Assembly (NCBI GenBank): GCA_021798635.1
Contig: JAJZGH010000088.1
Span: forward strand, 1-17,209
Direction: 5' to 3'
Origin: Planctomycetota bacterium
GTDB taxonomy: Bacteria > Planctomycetota > Phycisphaerae > WQYP01
Length of the DNA stretch: 17,209 nucleotides
Positions 15,609-17,209 of the stretch are shown piece by piece. Under the pieces are notes generated by a model that was not told the origin of the DNA, did not search any database, and worked only from the letters and a program-made list of their open reading frames with translations. Within the stretch, counting starts at the first letter, position 1. Every line of letters begins with the position of its first letter. Both the position numbers and the translations under genes were made by a program.

Positions 15609-15713
15609 GACGCGGAACGCCGGCACGGAAAGCATTGGCACTCCGACGCGGCAATCGCGGTGCCAATCGTAAAGGGGCGACGCGCATCGTGCGATTCAAG
15701 TGCGTTCCGCGTC
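15609..15713. repeat. Perfect 12-bp inverted repeat enclosing two hairpins
   Basis: GACGCGGAACGC at 15609-15620 is the exact reverse complement of 15702-15713. Inside lie an 8-bp perfect stem (ATTGGCAC 15634-15641 with GTGCCAAT 15660-15667) and a small CGCA-TCG-TGCG hairpin (15683-15693). Together they can draw as a three-way junction, as in structured RNAs. GCGTC at 15597-15601 can alternatively pair with GACGC at 15609-15613. The strand cannot be decided from the stems. Confidence 0.55.
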
Positions 15714-15739
15714 ATTCAACGCTCCCGCATTGAGCTAAC

Positions 15740-15773
15740 GCCCACGTAACGGCAGGTGGGCAATGCCGTTACG
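15740..15773. promoter_or_regulatory. Two overlapping, mutually exclusive hairpins
   Basis: CGTAACGGCA (15745-15754) pairs perfectly with TGCCGTTACG (15764-15773) around a nine-base loop. GCCCAC (15740-15745) pairs perfectly with GTGGGC (15756-15761) around ten bases. Each stem uses the other's arm or loop, so only one can form at a time. Such a layout is seen in attenuators and riboswitches, but no T tract follows either one. Confidence 0.4.
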
Positions 15774-15852
15774 GAAAATATTGGCAGTTTGATCGGCCGG
15801 GCGGATTTGTCGGCGTTGACAGTTGGCTCTCGCCAGATTGGGGTGATGGCTA

Positions 15853-15858
15853 TAGAAT
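15853..15858 (+). promoter_or_regulatory. Candidate -10 box for a leaderless lutA transcript
   Basis: TAGAAT (five of six consensus bases), also readable as TATAGA at 15851-15856, ends only six bases before the lutA ATG. A start seven bases downstream would fall on or next to the A of ATG. No SD precedes the gene, which fits a leaderless message. No good -35 is at the usual spacing. Confidence 0.35.
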
Positions 15859-15864
15859 GCGGGT

Positions 15865-16620
15865 ATGAAAGTCAGTTTGTTTGTAACCTGTCTAACCGAT
15901 TTATTCGCACCTGATGTGGGTATGGCGGTGGTTAAAACGCTGGAGCATTTTGGATGCAGCGTGGATTTTCCCACGGGCCAGACTTGTTGCGGGCAGCCGG
16001 CGTTTAATAATGGTTTTCCCGCGGAGGCCCGGGCCTTAGCGGTTAAAATGATTGATGTATTTCATGATGCGGATTATATCGTCACGCCCTCAGGCTCCTG
16101 CTGTGCCATGATACGTGATCATTACATTGAATTATTTCATGATGATCCGGATCAGCGGAAACTCGCTGAGGATTTTGTCGCACGGTGTTATGAATATGTG
16201 GAATTTCTGACCAAAATTTTGAAGGTGGATCTATCCACGCTTTCGCTGCCGGAAAATGAAATGTTCACCTATCACTTCACGTGCCACCTGCGGGGCCTGG
16301 GAGCTACGGGAGAGCCGGCGATCCGATTGCTTAAGCAGTTGGGCGGGGCGCAATTTGCAGATCTGGAAAAGGCGGAACAGTGCTGTGGTTTTGGCGGCAC
16401 GTTTGCCATTAAATATTCCGATATCAGCGGTGCCATGGTGCGCGATAAGGTGCAATGCGGCAGCAAAACCGGGGCACAAACCATGATTGTCAATGATGGC
16501 GGATGCGCTATGAATATCGGCGGTGCCTGCCACCGCATGGGCGCGTCATTCCGGGTACAGCATATTGCACAGATCATCGCCGCCGCTATTGAGCATACCG
16601 CGAGGGCGAAAGCTTCATGA
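15865..16620 (+). CDS. lutA: Lactate utilization protein LutA, Fe-S oxidoreductase subunit
   Basis: The 251-aa protein matches LutA/YkgE throughout, from MKVSLFVTCLTDLF onward. It carries two cysteine-rich CCG domains: Cys9, Cys41-Cys42-Gly and Cys79-Cys80 in the first, and Cys140, Cys173-Cys174-Gly (EQCCGFGGTF) and Cys214 (NDGGCAMNIGG) in the second. CCG domains bind iron-sulfur clusters. With LutB and LutC it forms the cytoplasmic complex that oxidises L-lactate to pyruvate in Bacillus subtilis. Length equals that of the family. The ATG at 15865 has no SD. Its stop overlaps the start of lutB (ATGA), so the two are coupled. The upstream gap of 391 bases holds unusual inverted repeats that could regulate it. 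Confidence 0.94.
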   Translation: MKVSLFVTCLTDLFAPDVGMAVVKTLEHFGCSVDFPTGQTCCGQPAFNNGFPAEARALAVKMIDVFHDADYIVTPSGSCCAMIRDHYIELFHDDPDQRKLAEDFVARCYEYVEFLTKILKVDLSTLSLPENEMFTYHFTCHLRGLGATGEPAIRLLKQLGGAQFADLEKAEQCCGFGGTFAIKYSDISGAMVRDKVQCGSKTGAQTMIVNDGGCAMNIGGACHRMGASFRVQHIAQIIAAAIEHTARAKAS

Positions 16621-17209
16621 ATAGCGTTAAGGAATCACCATCCTCGCCGCAGCGCGGCTTGTCGTTGCCGGTGTTTCATCCGGATTTTATGGCAGAGGCG
16701 CATGCGGCCACTGCCGATGCGGTCCTTCATGCGGCACTGGATAATTCGGTAACCAAAAAAGATTATGGCAGGCGGAGCAGTCTGGCGGAATTGCCCGATG
16801 CCGATGGCCTGCGGCAACTGGCTGGCGATATAAAACGCCATACGCTGGATCATCTGGATTATTATCTGGAACTTCTGGAGCGCAATGTTATCAAACACGG
16901 GGGAGCGGTCTATTTTGCCGCCACACGCGATGAGGCTAATAGTCTGATTGTAGACATCGCCCGGCGTACCGGCAGCAAGCTGGTGGTAAAAAGTAAAAGC
17001 ATGGTCAGTGAAGAAACAGAGCTGAATGACGCTCTGATTGCGGCCGGTATTGAACCGCTGGAAACGGATCTTGGCGAGTTCATCTTGCAGGTGGATAACG
17101 ACCATCCAACGCATATTGTCATGCCGGTCATTCACAAAAATGCCGCGGAAATCGGACAGATATTTGCCCGTTATTTCAAGACACCTTTTACTGATAATCC
17201 GCAGGAACT
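16617..17209 (+). CDS. lutB: Lactate utilization protein LutB, N-terminal part (cut by window edge)
   Basis: The open frame starts at the ATG overlapping the lutA stop and runs 197 codons to the window edge without a stop. Typical LutB marks are VKSKSMVSEE at about residues 124-133, ETDLGEFI at 149-156 and HIVMPVIHK at 166-174, all in the LutB/LutC-type (LUD) domain. The missing C-terminal part should hold two 4Fe-4S ferredoxin-like motifs and the tail. LutB is the electron-transfer iron-sulfur subunit of the L-lactate oxidation complex. GAGGG at 16602-16606, ten bases before ATG and inside lutA, may serve as ribosome site. lutC would be expected just beyond the edge. Confidence 0.92.
   Translation, partial: MNSVKESPSSPQRGLSLPVFHPDFMAEAHAATADAVLHAALDNSVTKKDYGRRSSLAELPDADGLRQLAGDIKRHTLDHLDYYLELLERNVIKHGGAVYFAATRDEANSLIVDIARRTGSKLVVKSKSMVSEETELNDALIAAGIEPLETDLGEFILQVDNDHPTHIVMPVIHKNAAEIGQIFARYFKTPFTDNPQE

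Larger units (their letters stand above)
15474..15864. other. Divergent intergenic region rich in inverted repeats
   Basis: No gene is supported in these 391 bases between the 157-aa gene and lutA. The stretch holds a CCCC/GGGG hairpin (15577-15591), the nested repeat at 15609-15713, the overlapping hairpins at 15740-15773 and an isolated perfect TTGACA at 15816-15821 that has no -10 box at a proper distance. Confidence 0.55.

Noticed and set aside
15474..15641. N-terminal extension of the 157-aa protein to 213 aa
   Set aside because: The added residues are Arg/Pro/Gly-rich, have no SD, and run into the inverted-repeat region, so they look untranslated.
1..17209. tRNA, rRNA, CRISPR, insertion sequence or prophage signs
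   Set aside because: I looked in the intergenic stretches and found no cloverleaf-like sequence, regular repeat-spacer array, transposase or integrase gene, or target-site duplication.

Overview
The window is 17.2 kb of bacterial chromosome with moderate GC, compact genes and no mobile element, tRNA, rRNA or CRISPR array that I can see. The gene content suggests Planctomycetota, possibly a Phycisphaerae-like lineage. Pointers are an ECF sigma factor with a membrane anti-sigma partner, an enlarged CarB with a long insert, a large secreted GH3 enzyme carrying a CBM6-like domain, and many starts with weak or no Shine-Dalgarno (SD) site. This placement is inference from protein flavour, not from a marker-gene tree.

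Layout, left to right. At 32-520 lies a four-helix DUF2127 membrane protein, convergent with rpsU (632-883, minus). rpsU diverges from a three-gene signalling operon at 1186-3003: an ECF sigma factor, an overlapping single-pass anti-sigma-like protein, and an exported helical protein. Next come an HU/IHF-family DNA-binding protein with a clear promoter (3148-3483), the biotin enzyme BioF (3621-4925), a probable 57-aa membrane protein (5063-5236), a 480-base gap without a convincing gene, a TPR protein (5717-7141) and a DedA membrane protein (7226-7927). The minus strand then carries nrdR (7940-8443), the GH3 beta-glycosidase (8594-11236), carB (11454-14915) and an unrecognised 157-aa protein (15000-15473). 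After a 391-base gap rich in inverted repeats, the plus strand carries lutA (15865-16620) and the start of lutB, cut by the window edge.

How the genes work together. Most are housekeeping neighbours rather than one pathway: translation (rpsU), nucleoid structure (HU), biotin (bioF), pyrimidine/arginine precursor supply (carB), control of deoxynucleotide synthesis (nrdR), polysaccharide breakdown (GH3) and lactate oxidation (lutAB). The two functional units visible are the sigma/anti-sigma/exported-protein operon, which looks like a cell-envelope sensing relay, and the lutAB(C) operon.

The least explained DNA is 15474-15864. It holds a perfect 12-bp inverted repeat enclosing two smaller hairpins, followed by two overlapping and mutually exclusive hairpins. 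It could be a structured RNA or regulatory element, but neither strand nor function can be fixed from this sequence alone. I found no gene cluster that is clearly a previously undescribed system.
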